A stretch of DNA of 64,000 bases, taken from positions 62,001 to 126,000 of the forward strand of contig CBDEGT010000001.1 in assembly GCA_965237965.1 (NCBI GenBank), given 5' to 3'. Made by a program: the position numbers and the translations under genes. Each line of letters opens with the position of its first letter. Positions within the stretch are counted from its first letter, which is position 1. This stretch comes from UBA2988 sp965237965. Lineage in GTDB: Bacteria > Gemmatimonadota > Gemmatimonadetes > Longimicrobiales > Gaopeijiaceae. Positions 25,789 to 32,510 of the stretch are shown piece by piece. The notes under the pieces are model-generated. The model worked only from the letters and a program-made list of their open reading frames with translations. It was not told where the DNA came from and searched no databases.

Positions 25789-26991
25789 GGAATACTCTGA
25801 ATAAGTCGGTCCCTGGGACATTAGATTTACGGGGCGGGAGTTCAAGGGCTGAGCGGGACGATCGGGGAGGCGGACGATGGAGCAGGTGACGTTCGCGGAT
25901 GTGGAGTACGAGGGGAAGAAGCGGCGGACGCGGCGGGAGCTGTTTCTGGAGCGGATGGAGGCGCTGATTCCGTGGGAGCGTCTGGAGGCGCGGATTCGGC
26001 CGTTGTATCCGAAGGCGGGGCGGGGGCGGCAGCCGTACCCGTTGGCGGCGATGCTGAGGATTCACTGCGTGCAGCTGTTCTACAACCTGAGCGACCCGGG
26101 GATGGAGGACATGCTGTACGAGATCGAGTCGGTGCGGCGGTTCGCGGGGCTGCGTTTGACGGGTCCGCTGCCGGACGAGACGACGATTCTGAACTTTCGG
26201 CACCTGCTGGAGCGGCACAGGCTGGGGCGTGGTTTGTTCGAGGAGATCAACGCGCACCTGGCGGAGCGGGGCTACCGGGTGCGGGCGGGGACGATCGTGG
26301 ACGCGAGCATCATCGCGGCGCCGTCATCGACGAAGAACCGGGAGGGGGCGCGGGATCCGGAGATGCATCAGACGAGGAAGGGCAACGAGTGGCACTTCGG
26401 GATGAAGGCGCACATCGGGGTGGACGCGGAGACGGGACTGGTGCATGGCGTGCGGGCGACGCCGGCGAACACGCACGATCTTCGGGAGGCGGGGGCGTTG
26501 CTTCACGGCGGCGAGGAGGAGGTGTGGGCGGACGCGGGCTACCGGGGGATCGAGAAGTGGGTGGACACGGGAGGCCGTCCGGTGCAGTGGCATGTGGCGA
26601 TGAGACCGGGGCGGCGGCGGCTCCTGGAGCAGGGCGGGGCGCGGTGGCTGCGCGAGCGGGACAAGGCCTCGGTGCGGGCAAAGGTGGAGCACCCGTTCCT
26701 GTATGTGAAGCGCCGCTTCGGTTACCGGAAGGTTCGCTACCGCGGGCTGGCCAAGAACATGGAACGGATCGCGCTGCTCCTGGGCTTCGCGAACCTGCTT
26801 GTGGCGGGCCGCTATTCGACGGCGTGAGCGGCCGGCGCGGGAAACATCCGCCCACGCGGGGCGCAACGAGGGGATCATCGGCCAGAACATGCCGGTTGGG
26901 CGCGTTTTCAGCCCGTCATCGCCCCCAAGACCGCTGAAACCGGCTCCCTCCGTCTCGCACCGCCCCCAGAAGGGCCTTGCTCAGAGCTTCC
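25789..26991 (+). mobile_element. IS5-family insertion sequence, complete
   Basis: 1203 bp. Imperfect terminal repeats GGAATACTCTGAATAAG at the left and, read inversely, GGAAGCTCTGAGCAAG at the right. The flanks are CTA at 25786-25788 and CTA at 26992-26994 (CTAG at both sides if the outer G is counted), matching the YTAR target of IS5. One intact transposase lies inside. The insertion cuts a surface-lipoprotein gene. Confidence 0.9.
25877..26827 (+). CDS. IS5 transposase
   Basis: 316 residues, start ATG 25877. The IS5-group signatures are clear: IRPLYPKAGRGRQPYPLAAM, DPGMEDMLYEIESVRRFAGL, PDETTILNFRHLLE, catalytic Asp in VDASIIAAPSSTKN, KGNEWHFGMKAHIGVDAETG, the second Asp in VWADAGYRGIEK and Glu in VRAKVEHPFLYVKRRFGYRK (the Y-(2)-R-(3)-E-(6)-K motif). 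Length is normal for the family. A long reading frame also exists on the other frames of this GC-rich gene, but those are shadows. Confidence 0.95.
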   Translation: MEQVTFADVEYEGKKRRTRRELFLERMEALIPWERLEARIRPLYPKAGRGRQPYPLAAMLRIHCVQLFYNLSDPGMEDMLYEIESVRRFAGLRLTGPLPDETTILNFRHLLERHRLGRGLFEEINAHLAERGYRVRAGTIVDASIIAAPSSTKNREGARDPEMHQTRKGNEWHFGMKAHIGVDAETGLVHGVRATPANTHDLREAGALLHGGEEEVWADAGYRGIEKWVDTGGRPVQWHVAMRPGRRRLLEQGGARWLRERDKASVRAKVEHPFLYVKRRFGYRKVRYRGLAKNMERIALLLGFANLLVAGRYSTA

Positions 26992-27530
26992 CTAGAGCTC
27001 GGGGGCGGGGTGGAGGTGACGGTGCACGTGCAGCTGGTGCACGTGACCCCGGGCGGTGGGGAGAGCGTGGAGTGGAGCGGAACGCTGGGTCCGTTCGCGG
27101 TGACGCCGGGTGTGAGGTCGCAGGCGGTGGAGGTGCCGATGGTTCGGGGCCCGCCGGGGAACCTGTCGGTGACGGGGATCCAGGTCCAGCCGAATCCGCC
27201 GCCGCCGATCTTCGTAGATCAGACGCTACAGCTGACGGCTGAGGTGACGACGAACGATCCGGGCGTGCAGCCGGTGGTGTTCTGGACGTCGCTGGATCCG
27301 GGCGTGGCGGGAGTGAGCGGTACGGGCCGGGTGACGCCGGTGGGTGCGGGCACGGCGCGCATCCAGGTGGTGGCGGGCTCGGCCGAGGCCACGGTGAACG
27401 TGGTGGTGCGGGAGCGGCCGCCGGAGGCGGACCTCGAGCTGGAGAAGAGCGTCAATCGTGCGACGGTGCCGGAGGGCGGGACGGTGGTGTTCCGGCTGGT
27501 GGTGCGGAATGCGGGTCCTGAGGCGGCGAC
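26992..27530 (+). pseudogene. BIG2/DUF11 surface lipoprotein gene, middle part (cut at both ends)
   Basis: Continues the gene begun at 25507. Codes the end of the first domain, a bacterial Ig-like BIG2 domain (VTGIQVQPNPPPPIFVDQTL, VFWTSLDPGVAGVSGTGRVT, VGAGTARIQVVAGSAEATV) and the start of a DUF11 domain (LELEKSVNRATVPEGGTVVF, RLVVRNAGPEAAT). Similarity ends abruptly at about 27530, where an aminotransferase gene on the other strand begins. The C-terminus is therefore lost by rearrangement, independently of the IS5 insertion. Confidence 0.75.
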
Positions 27531-28030
27531 CCTCCCACCGCGTGCACGGCGTCGGCGACCGATCGGACATACCCATCGGGCAGGATGATCCCCGAGGCGG
27601 TCTCGACGTGAGGGGCGAAGACGATCGCGGGGCGTTCGGCCGCGATCGTGCTCACCACCTCGTCGACCGGTGCTGGCGCGAACGGCTCCTTGCTGCCCTC
27701 GGCGACCTGACGCGCCTTGAGGACGATTTCGGCGGACGGGATGCCTCCAGCGCCGAAGATCTGCGTCCATCGGTAGCTGAACCATCCGTTGCGAATGACG
27801 AGGCACTTCTGCCCCGTGGCGAACTGGCGAGCCACCGCTTCCATACCGTACGTGCCGCTGCCGGGGACGACGACGACGGCCTGCGCACGGTAGACCCGCT
27901 TGAGTGTCGCCGAAATATCCTTCATCACCGACTGAAACGACCGTGACATGTGGTTGAGGGCGCGGTCGGTGTAGACGACGGAGTATTCGAGCAGTCCGTC
28001 GGGATCGACGTTGGGGACGAGTCCTGGCAC
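27531..28030 (-). pseudogene. Class V aminotransferase (alanine-glyoxylate type), C-terminus missing
   Basis: GTG 28030, with GGAGG seven bases upstream, starts VPGLVPNVDPDGLLEYSVVY. The frame continues with ALNHMSRSFQSVMKDISATL, VVVVPGSGTYGMEAVARQ, KCLVIRNGWFSYRWTQIF and IVFAPHVETASGIILPDGYV, clearly the N-terminal 165 or so residues of an alanine-glyoxylate/serine-pyruvate aminotransferase. After VADAVHAVGG, where relatives read LFVLDCIASG, it breaks off at 27531 against the DUF11 fragment. The PLP lysine is in the lost part, so it is non-functional. Confidence 0.75.
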
Positions 28031-28054
28031 CGGTCCGGCCTCCACTCGGTTCAC

Positions 28055-28528
28055 GTGCGGACGCGCGACCGCTCAGTCGCGCGAGCGCTCAGCATGGCAG
28101 CGACGTCGGGGATTGGCAAACGGCGCTGCCAGCTTTCGTCGGACGCCCGGTCAGGGCCGCGCGCGGGCAGGTCGTGGGTGCGCACCGAGGGCCGGGCCGG
28201 GTACCTGTCCTCTTGCAGCACCTGGTGCGGCAGAAATGGGGTCATGGCGCGCCCCTGCTGCACGCTTCCGGCCGTTCGGCCGGGAAGTTCCGTAGCGACC
28301 CTCGACCTGGTCGTGGTTTTCCGGTCTTGTTCGCCCCGAGCAAGTGAGGGAATATCCAGAGTCACGTGGGTCGAGGAGCTCGACGGACCAGGCGTGGAAC
28401 CTGCGGCCGCTGGAGGGGGTCGAGATACGGCCTGGTGGCTACTTGAAGGGGAACCTTGCCCCCGGGCACGTCCTGAGATTAGGGTCTAAGATCGGCTTGA
28501 CCGTTCTCCCTCAGCCGGGGGTTCAGTG
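28055..28528. other. Gene-free stretch upstream of the Nif11 gene
   Basis: I see no gene with credible protein character here on either strand. It should contain the promoter of the Nif11-type gene; a GC-poor patch around 28481-28500 (GATTAGGGTCTAAGAT) is a possible -10 zone, without a confident -35. Confidence 0.45.
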
Positions 28529-28822
28529 ATGAGCGCTGAAGCCGTGACTGATTTCGTGGATAAGATCGCTGCCGAAACGGCGCTTCGTGGCACCGTGCGC
28601 AGGGCCGTTGGCGACAGGGAAGGTCAGGCGGCGGCTGCGGCATTCGCCGAGGTCGGCGCCGAGCACGGTTTCGTCTTCACTGCCGACGAGGTCTTGCGCG
28701 TCAGCCAGGATCTCATGGCCCGTGGCGATTCCGAGCTCAGCGATGCGGAGCTCCAGGGCGTCGCTGGGGGCGGGCTGTGGCCGCCGATGCGGAGTTTTTT
28801 GAGGAATCTCGTTCCCTGGTGA
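28529..28822 (+). CDS. Nif11-type leader peptide protein, putative RiPP precursor
   Basis: 97 residues from ATG 28529 (a GTG three bases earlier is possible), with a G-rich ribosome site about ten bases upstream. Residues 1-65 match the Nif11 leader domain: MSAEAVTDFVDKIAAE, then FAEVGAEHGFVFTADEV. ELSDAELQGVAGGG (69-82) is the canonical end of Nif11/N11P leaders, whose double-Gly is cut by peptidase-transporters. The remaining 15-residue core LWPPMRSFLRNLVPW (83-97) has no Cys and a single Ser, so classical lanthionine rings are impossible; it is cationic and Trp/Pro-rich. No modifying enzyme, protease or transporter gene is near. Some Nif11 proteins are not precursors, so the RiPP role is inference. 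Confidence 0.8.
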   Translation: MSAEAVTDFVDKIAAETALRGTVRRAVGDREGQAAAAAFAEVGAEHGFVFTADEVLRVSQDLMARGDSELSDAELQGVAGGGLWPPMRSFLRNLVPW

Positions 28823-28916
28823 GGCCACCTCTCGGGTGATCCACGCGGAGGGGGTGGGGTCGCCCACCGCACGTTCTGCTTGCCCTCTCTAAACATCTGT
28901 TTTAGGGTAGAGGCCC

Positions 28917-28943
28917 GCAGGGAGGGCATCTACCCCTCCCTGC
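28917..28943 (+). promoter_or_regulatory. Hairpin between Nif11 gene and next gene
   Basis: GCAGGGAGGG (28917-28926) and CCCTCCCTGC (28934-28943) form a perfect 10-bp stem with a 7-base loop, 95 bases after the Nif11 stop and 15 bases before the next ATG. No T-run follows, so it looks like an attenuator, RNA-stability element or translation control for the following gene rather than a simple terminator. Confidence 0.5.
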
Positions 28944-28958
28944 CAACCCCGGAGTGCA

Positions 28959-29501
28959 ATGAGAGACGATTGGAAGGAACCACAGTCGCCGACCAAGGGG
29001 CCGGCGGAGACGCGGGAGGAGCCGCGGGCCGAGCCCCGTGAGCCCGACGATTTCGAGGCCCTGCTTGCGGACTACGAGCGTCGTAAACAGGATGAGGCGG
29101 GGCGCCTCGTACAGCGGGCGTTGGAGCTCGAGAACGCCCGCCGGAAGGGCTCGGATCTCCTCAGCCACCACGTGCTCCAGCATGCCCGGGACGTTGCGGG
29201 TCGGCTACGGAAAGCGGGGCATCGGGTCCTGTACCAGGAGTCCCTCGACGCCTATCCGCCGAATGTTCGCCTCCATCTGTATCCCAAGGTCGGGCCGATG
29301 GATCTGGCAGAGCCCAGGCGGTGGACGATGGAGCTCACATGGGGAGATCCGGACCCCGATCGGCTCGTCGCCCAGCTGTGGACGTCGGCCGGCCTCGGCG
29401 AAATGATCGAGCTGGGCTCCGCGCTCGCGGATGAGGTCGACCAACTTTGGGTGCGCGAGCAGTTCCTCGCCTTCGTGCGGCAGGCGCTCGACCTGACTTG
29501 A
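28959..29501 (+). CDS. Hypothetical soluble protein, 180 aa
   Basis: ATG 28959, with GGAG seven bases upstream. Residues 1-35 are Glu/Pro/Arg-rich and likely disordered; 35-85 form a charged helix (ALLADYERRKQDEAGRLVQRA); the rest looks alpha/beta (HRVLYQESLDAYPPNVRLHL, RRWTMELTWGDPDPDRLVAQ). No signal peptide, membrane helix or catalytic motif is evident and I do not recognise a family. It follows the Nif11-type gene in the same direction across a hairpin, so a shared transcript is possible, but nothing in the protein suggests peptide modification. Confidence 0.65.
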   Translation: MRDDWKEPQSPTKGPAETREEPRAEPREPDDFEALLADYERRKQDEAGRLVQRALELENARRKGSDLLSHHVLQHARDVAGRLRKAGHRVLYQESLDAYPPNVRLHLYPKVGPMDLAEPRRWTMELTWGDPDPDRLVAQLWTSAGLGEMIELGSALADEVDQLWVREQFLAFVRQALDLT

Positions 29502-29544
29502 TCCGGCGGCCGCGCCGGTACCCCGGACCCGTCCACCGAAAAAA

Positions 29545-29588
29545 GGAACAGGCCCCGGTCTCCGCCAAAGGAGCCCGGGGCCTGTTCC
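29545..29588 (-). terminator. Intrinsic terminator of the porin gene
   Basis: GGAACAGGCCCCGG (29545-29558) pairs with CCGGGGCCTGTTCC (29575-29588). Read on the minus strand, the stem is followed by TTTTTT, the arrangement of an intrinsic terminator, about 70 bases beyond the stop of the minus-strand porin gene. The same stem may also stop transcripts from the plus-strand gene ending at 29501. Confidence 0.8.
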
Positions 29589-29659
29589 GTCCTGGCCCGT
29601 CAACGTGCGTGCGCCACCTCCGGCTCGGGCGAGATGGGCGTGAGCGCGTCGTTGTCGAC

Positions 29660-30394
29660 CTAGAGCTCCATGCCGAGGCTCAGGACCACGCGGGTCTTGC
29701 ACAGGGGGTCACCCCCGAAGCACTCGTCCTCGTCGAGATTGGTTCCCACCGCCGCCGCACCGACGCTTACCCCGAGCGCGGAAAGGCTCGCACCGACGGA
29801 GAAGTCGACGTAGTCCGGGGTTCCGAACGCGACGTTGTCATCGATCTTCTGGCGCCCGACGGTGGCCGACAGCGAGAGGGGAGTTGTAGGGATGTCCAGC
29901 CCCAGTGAGCCGCCCATGTAGAACGCGGACCCCGAATCGGCGAAGTAGTCTGGGGAATACGCAGCGCTCACGCCCGCGCTCACGTTCGAGAATCCGCGGG
30001 AGAGCCCGAGCGCGAACTCCACGAAGTTGTACGAATCGAAACCCCCACCCGGGTACGCGTAGAAGACGACGCCGAGATCCAGGTCGGCTGCGCCTCCGAG
30101 TGACGTCGCGATGCCCCCGAAGATGTCGACCTCGGCGGTGGCACGGTCGGCCGCGTCGACCGAGCCGAAGTCGAGGCTCGAGCCCCAGGTCCCGAGGTAG
30201 ACGCTCCCCACCGCGCCGGTGATCCCGGCCTGGACCGCGGGGCCCTCGCCGGTCTGGGAGATTCCTCGGAAGGTGTAGTCGTTCACCATGGCGGCGCTCC
30301 CGCTGACGGACACCTCAATCTCCTGCGTCACCGCCGGCCTCGCGAACACGAGCAGTCCGGCCACGACGGTCAACGACAAAACACGTGCGCTCAT
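29660..30394 (-). CDS. TorF-family putative porin
   Basis: 244 residues. Signal peptide MSARVLSLTVVAGLLVFARP ending near AVTQ; ATG 30394 has GGGAGGT five bases upstream. The mature start SGSAAMVNDYTFRGISQTGE with later GPAVQAGITGAVGSVYLGTW is the hallmark of TorF-like porins (Gcw_chp, PF09694). These outer-membrane barrels commonly accompany ammonium transporter genes, and here amtB-glnK lie just upstream in the divergent direction. It probably helps small nitrogen compounds cross the outer membrane. The gene is followed by a clear terminator. Confidence 0.88.
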   Translation of the reverse strand: MSARVLSLTVVAGLLVFARPAVTQEIEVSVSGSAAMVNDYTFRGISQTGEGPAVQAGITGAVGSVYLGTWGSSLDFGSVDAADRATAEVDIFGGIATSLGGAADLDLGVVFYAYPGGGFDSYNFVEFALGLSRGFSNVSAGVSAAYSPDYFADSGSAFYMGGSLGLDIPTTPLSLSATVGRQKIDDNVAFGTPDYVDFSVGASLSALGVSVGAAAVGTNLDEDECFGGDPLCKTRVVLSLGMEL

Positions 30395-30759
30395 CAGCTA
30401 CCTCCCTCGGTTGATCGGGGCGCCTCGGACGCTCGAGGCTCGTCCGCTGGAATCCTTCGTACGGCCCATGTACACAAGGAAACACCTTACTTCATTAGGA
30501 AGATGATGTCAATGGATTAACATGCTAAGGATATCCGCGGGGCCTAAGAGCCACCTCCCTCCTGCAGGCTGCGGGGCAACGAGAACGACGGAGCTCTCCT
30601 ACCAAAACTTTATTTCGGAAGTCAAATCGGGGCCAATAATTTGGTGGTCAGGGCCAGGACGCTTGCGTTGGTTACTGATCCAAGGTTAGGATGCTCCCAC
30701 GCCAGACTTGTCGCAGCTCCGTCAGGTCTGTACCTCCCCACCCTGTGTCGGAGATTGTC
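30395..30759. promoter_or_regulatory. Divergent intergenic region, porin and amtB promoters
   Basis: 365 bases without a gene. Two noticeably AT-rich patches (about 30470-30530 and 30598-30645, for example TCAATGGATTAACATGCTAAG and CTTTATTTCGGAAGTCAAAT) stand out and are the likely places for divergent promoters. No convincing sigma-54 GG-N10-GC element was found; the best candidate near 30650 lacks the GG. Confidence 0.45.
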
Positions 30760-32049
30760 ATGGCTTTTCCGGTCCCCATGCTCCTGGCCGCCCAGGCAGC
30801 GCCCTCGGAGCTGTCCGGTGCGGACACCGCCTGGATGCTCATGTCCACGGCGCTCGTGCTGCTGATGACCCCGGCCCTCGGCTTCTTCTACGGGGGGCTG
30901 GTCCGCTCGAAGAACATTCTGAACACGCTGATGATGAGCTTCGCCTCATTGGGCGTGGTGGGCTTGACCTGGGCCGTGCTCGGGTACTCGCTGGCGTTCG
31001 CGCCGGGCTCGGCTTGGCTGGGTGGGATGGACTATGCGTTCTTGAACGGCGTCGGGCTCGAGGGTGGCCCGTCCGCCTCCACCATCCCCCACCTCCTGTT
31101 CATGGCATACCAGGGCACCTTCGCGATCATCACCGCCGCGCTGATCTCGGGTGCTGTGGTTGAGCGGATGCGCTTCGGACCCTACCTCGCGTTCATCTCG
31201 CTTTGGTGCCTCGTGGTGTATGCCCCGATCGCGCACTGGGTCTGGGGTGGGGGCTGGTTGGGATCGCTGGGCGCGCTCGACTTCGCGGGGGGTACCGTGG
31301 TTCACGTGAACGCCGGGATAGCGGCCGTGGTCGGGGCGGTCGTCGTCGGCAGCCGCAAGGACTACGGCCGGAAGGCGCAGGTACCGCACAACGTGCCGTA
31401 TGTCCTGCTCGGTGCCGGACTGCTCTGGTTCGGCTGGTTCGGGTTCAACGGCGGAAGCGCGCTTGCGGCGAACGCCACCGCGAGCCTGGCCTTCGTGAAC
31501 ACGATGCTCGCTCCGGCGGCGACATTGGTCGTATGGATGCTGATCGATGCGACACGAGGCAACAAGATCACGGCAGTGGGCGCCGCTACGGCCATCGTGG
31601 TTGGGTTGGTCGCGATCACTCCGGCTGCCGGATTCATCGGGCCGATGGCTGCCATCGCGTTGGGCGGGATCGCGGCAGTGCCCTGCTACTTCATGATCGT
31701 GTTCCGCTCGCGGACCGGGCTCGACGACTCGCTCGACGTTTGGGCGGCGCACGGAACCGGTGGCGCGACGGGTGCTTTGCTCACCGGGGTGTTCGCGGCG
31801 GAGGTATGGGGTGGCGTGCCCGGGCCGGTGGACGGGAACGTGGGGATCATCCTGACCCAGGTGATCGCGATCGTCGGCGCTGCGGCGTACAGCGGCGTCG
31901 CCACCCTGATCCTGCTCAAGATCGTCGGCGCGGTCGTGCCCCTGCGTCGGCCGGTGTCCGAGGAGGGGGTCGGGCTCGACGTGATCTTGCACGGCGAGGA
32001 AGGCTACGCGAAAGGCGAAGGCGCGGTTCTCGTCGCCGCCCACAGCTGA
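30760..32049 (+). CDS. amtB: Ammonium transporter
   Basis: 429 residues, about eleven transmembrane helices. Amt landmarks: ALVLLMTPALGFFYGGLVRSK near residue 35, VYAPIAHWVWGGGWL, DFAGGTVVHVNAGIAAVVGA (one of the conserved pore histidines), LWFGWFGFNGGSA and VWAAHGTGGATGALLTGVFA (second conserved His region). ATG 30760, with GGAGA five bases before, is preferred over the upstream in-frame codon at 30691 because the extension is hydrophilic. It imports ammonium across the inner membrane and is controlled by GlnK, encoded directly downstream. Confidence 0.96.
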   Translation: MAFPVPMLLAAQAAPSELSGADTAWMLMSTALVLLMTPALGFFYGGLVRSKNILNTLMMSFASLGVVGLTWAVLGYSLAFAPGSAWLGGMDYAFLNGVGLEGGPSASTIPHLLFMAYQGTFAIITAALISGAVVERMRFGPYLAFISLWCLVVYAPIAHWVWGGGWLGSLGALDFAGGTVVHVNAGIAAVVGAVVVGSRKDYGRKAQVPHNVPYVLLGAGLLWFGWFGFNGGSALAANATASLAFVNTMLAPAATLVVWMLIDATRGNKITAVGAATAIVVGLVAITPAAGFIGPMAAIALGGIAAVPCYFMIVFRSRTGLDDSLDVWAAHGTGGATGALLTGVFAAEVWGGVPGPVDGNVGIILTQVIAIVGAAAYSGVATLILLKIVGAVVPLRRPVSEEGVGLDVILHGEEGYAKGEGAVLVAAHS

Positions 32050-32074
32050 TCAAGCACAATAAAAAGGAGAACTC

Positions 32075-32440
32075 ATGAAGCTGATCGTCGCGATCATTCG
32101 CCCCGACAAGCTCTCCGACGTGATGGAGGCACTCTACCGCGCCGAGGTCCGTGGCTTGACGGTCGAGTCGGTGCAGGGCCACGGAGGTGAGCTGGAGAAG
32201 GTGGAGACGTACCGAGGGATGACCGTCAAAATGGAGTTGCATGAGAAGGTGCGGGTCGAGATCGGAGTATCGGACGAGTTCGTGGATCGGACGGTGAAGG
32301 CCATTCTGGGAGCGGCGCGCACCGGTGAGGTGGGAGACGGGAAGGTGTTCGTACTGCCGGTCGATAGCGTTATCCGGATCCGGACCGGGGAGGTGGACGA
32401 GAAGGCCGTGACACCGATGACGGAGACGACTCACGCGTAG
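32075..32440 (+). CDS. glnK: Nitrogen regulatory protein P-II (GlnK)
   Basis: 121 residues, a trimeric PII signal protein that binds ATP/ADP and 2-oxoglutarate and plugs AmtB when nitrogen is plentiful. It starts MKLIVAIIRPDKLSDVMEAL; the T-loop reads SVQGHGGELEKVETYRGM, with Gln at the 2-oxoglutarate position and a Tyr in TYRG at the classical uridylylation site; GAARTGEVGDGKVFVLPVDS is the conserved B-loop, and IRIRTGE the C-loop. It follows amtB by 25 bases with an AAGGAG site (in an operon), and precedes a strong terminator. Confidence 0.96.
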   Translation: MKLIVAIIRPDKLSDVMEALYRAEVRGLTVESVQGHGGELEKVETYRGMTVKMELHEKVRVEIGVSDEFVDRTVKAILGAARTGEVGDGKVFVLPVDSVIRIRTGEVDEKAVTPMTETTHA

Positions 32441-32460
32441 TTTCCGAACGCGGTAACTTG

Positions 32461-32499
32461 CGGGGGGGCGCCGTTCAGGCGCTCCCCCGTTCGTTTTTT
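32461..32499 (+). terminator. Intrinsic terminator of amtB-glnK
   Basis: CGGGGGGGCGCC (32461-32472) pairs with GGCGCTCCCCCG (32478-32489), followed by TTCGTTTTTT. It stands about 20 bases beyond the glnK stop and immediately before the next gene, cleanly ending the nitrogen operon. Confidence 0.88.
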
Positions 32500-32510
32500 C
32501 GGGAGACCCG

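Noticed and set aside
30640..30665. Sigma-54 promoter before amtB (GGCCAGGACGCTTGC)
   Set aside because: The TTGC half is present but the GG needed ten bases upstream of the GC is not; not supported.
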